From contig JAEEUX010000164.1 of NCBI GenBank assembly GCA_016290695.1, positions 1-5,808 of the forward strand: a DNA stretch of 5,808 nucleotides, written 5' to 3'. Below, one piece after another: positions 5,782-5,808 of this stretch (position 1 is the stretch's first letter; each line of letters opens with the position of its first letter). The DNA is from Oscillospiraceae bacterium (GTDB taxonomy: Bacteria; Bacillota; Clostridia; Oscillospirales; Oscillospiraceae). A program made the position numbers and the translations under genes. Under the pieces are notes generated by a model. The model was given only the letters and a program-made list of their open reading frames with translations. It was not told the origin of the DNA and did not search any database.

Positions 5782-5786
5782 ACCTC
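5782..5786 (-). promoter_or_regulatory. Ribosome binding site pointing to the ATG at 5775
   Basis: GAGGT on the minus strand stands 6 nt before the ATG at 5775, the best start signal anywhere near the paaK 5' end. The GTG at 5751 has only GAG directly adjoining it, which is too close to act as a site. The signal therefore favours a start at 5775 even though a TAG follows four codons later. Confidence 0.65.
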
Positions 5787-5791
5787 TTCTC

Positions 5792-5797
5792 AATATA
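5792..5797 (-). promoter_or_regulatory. Possible -10 box upstream of paaK
   Basis: TATATT on the minus strand lies 16 nt before the ATG at 5775 and matches the -10 consensus at five of six positions. The matching -35 region would fall beyond the right edge of the window, and the implied leader would be very short, so this is weak. Confidence 0.2.
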
Positions 5798-5808
5798 GTC
5801 TTTCAAAA

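Overview
The window holds five protein-coding genes and no RNA genes, mobile elements or CRISPR. It looks like chromosomal DNA of an anaerobic Gram-positive bacterium, probably a Clostridia-type Firmicute. That is an inference from strong Shine-Dalgarno sites, a DHHW-family protein, a URO-D-type methyltransferase-like protein, and an anaerobe-style phenylacetate-CoA ligase next to a tandem-ACT protein. No gene settles the species.

Layout: the left part (1-2639) is on the plus strand. It has the 3' end of a DHHW-family cell-surface acetylation protein, then, after 32 nt, a complete P1B-type heavy-metal ATPase. The right part (2820-5808) is on the minus strand. Read in its own direction it has paaK, an ACT-domain gene 18 nt downstream, a terminator, and then a separately promoted URO-D-family gene. 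The plus and minus blocks converge on 2640-2819, which holds a terminator usable from both sides and several further hairpins. The other non-coding gap, 3870-4026, holds the URO-D gene's promoter and ribosome binding site and the ACT gene's terminator. No gap exceeds 300 bases.

How the genes relate: paaK and the ACT gene form a clear two-gene unit for CoA activation of aryl-acetic acids, with a probable amino-acid-sensing partner. The URO-D gene appears to be its own transcription unit. The metal ATPase and the DHHW gene have no evident functional link.

Most interesting point: the paaK reading frame very probably begins at an ATG with a good ribosome binding site at 5775, but an in-frame amber codon (TAG, 5763-5761) interrupts it after four codons, and family-like sequence resumes straight after it. 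It could be a nonsense mutation, a restart at the GTG at 5751, or amber recoding (for example pyrrolysine). The window alone cannot decide. Apart from that I see variant family members rather than a new system.
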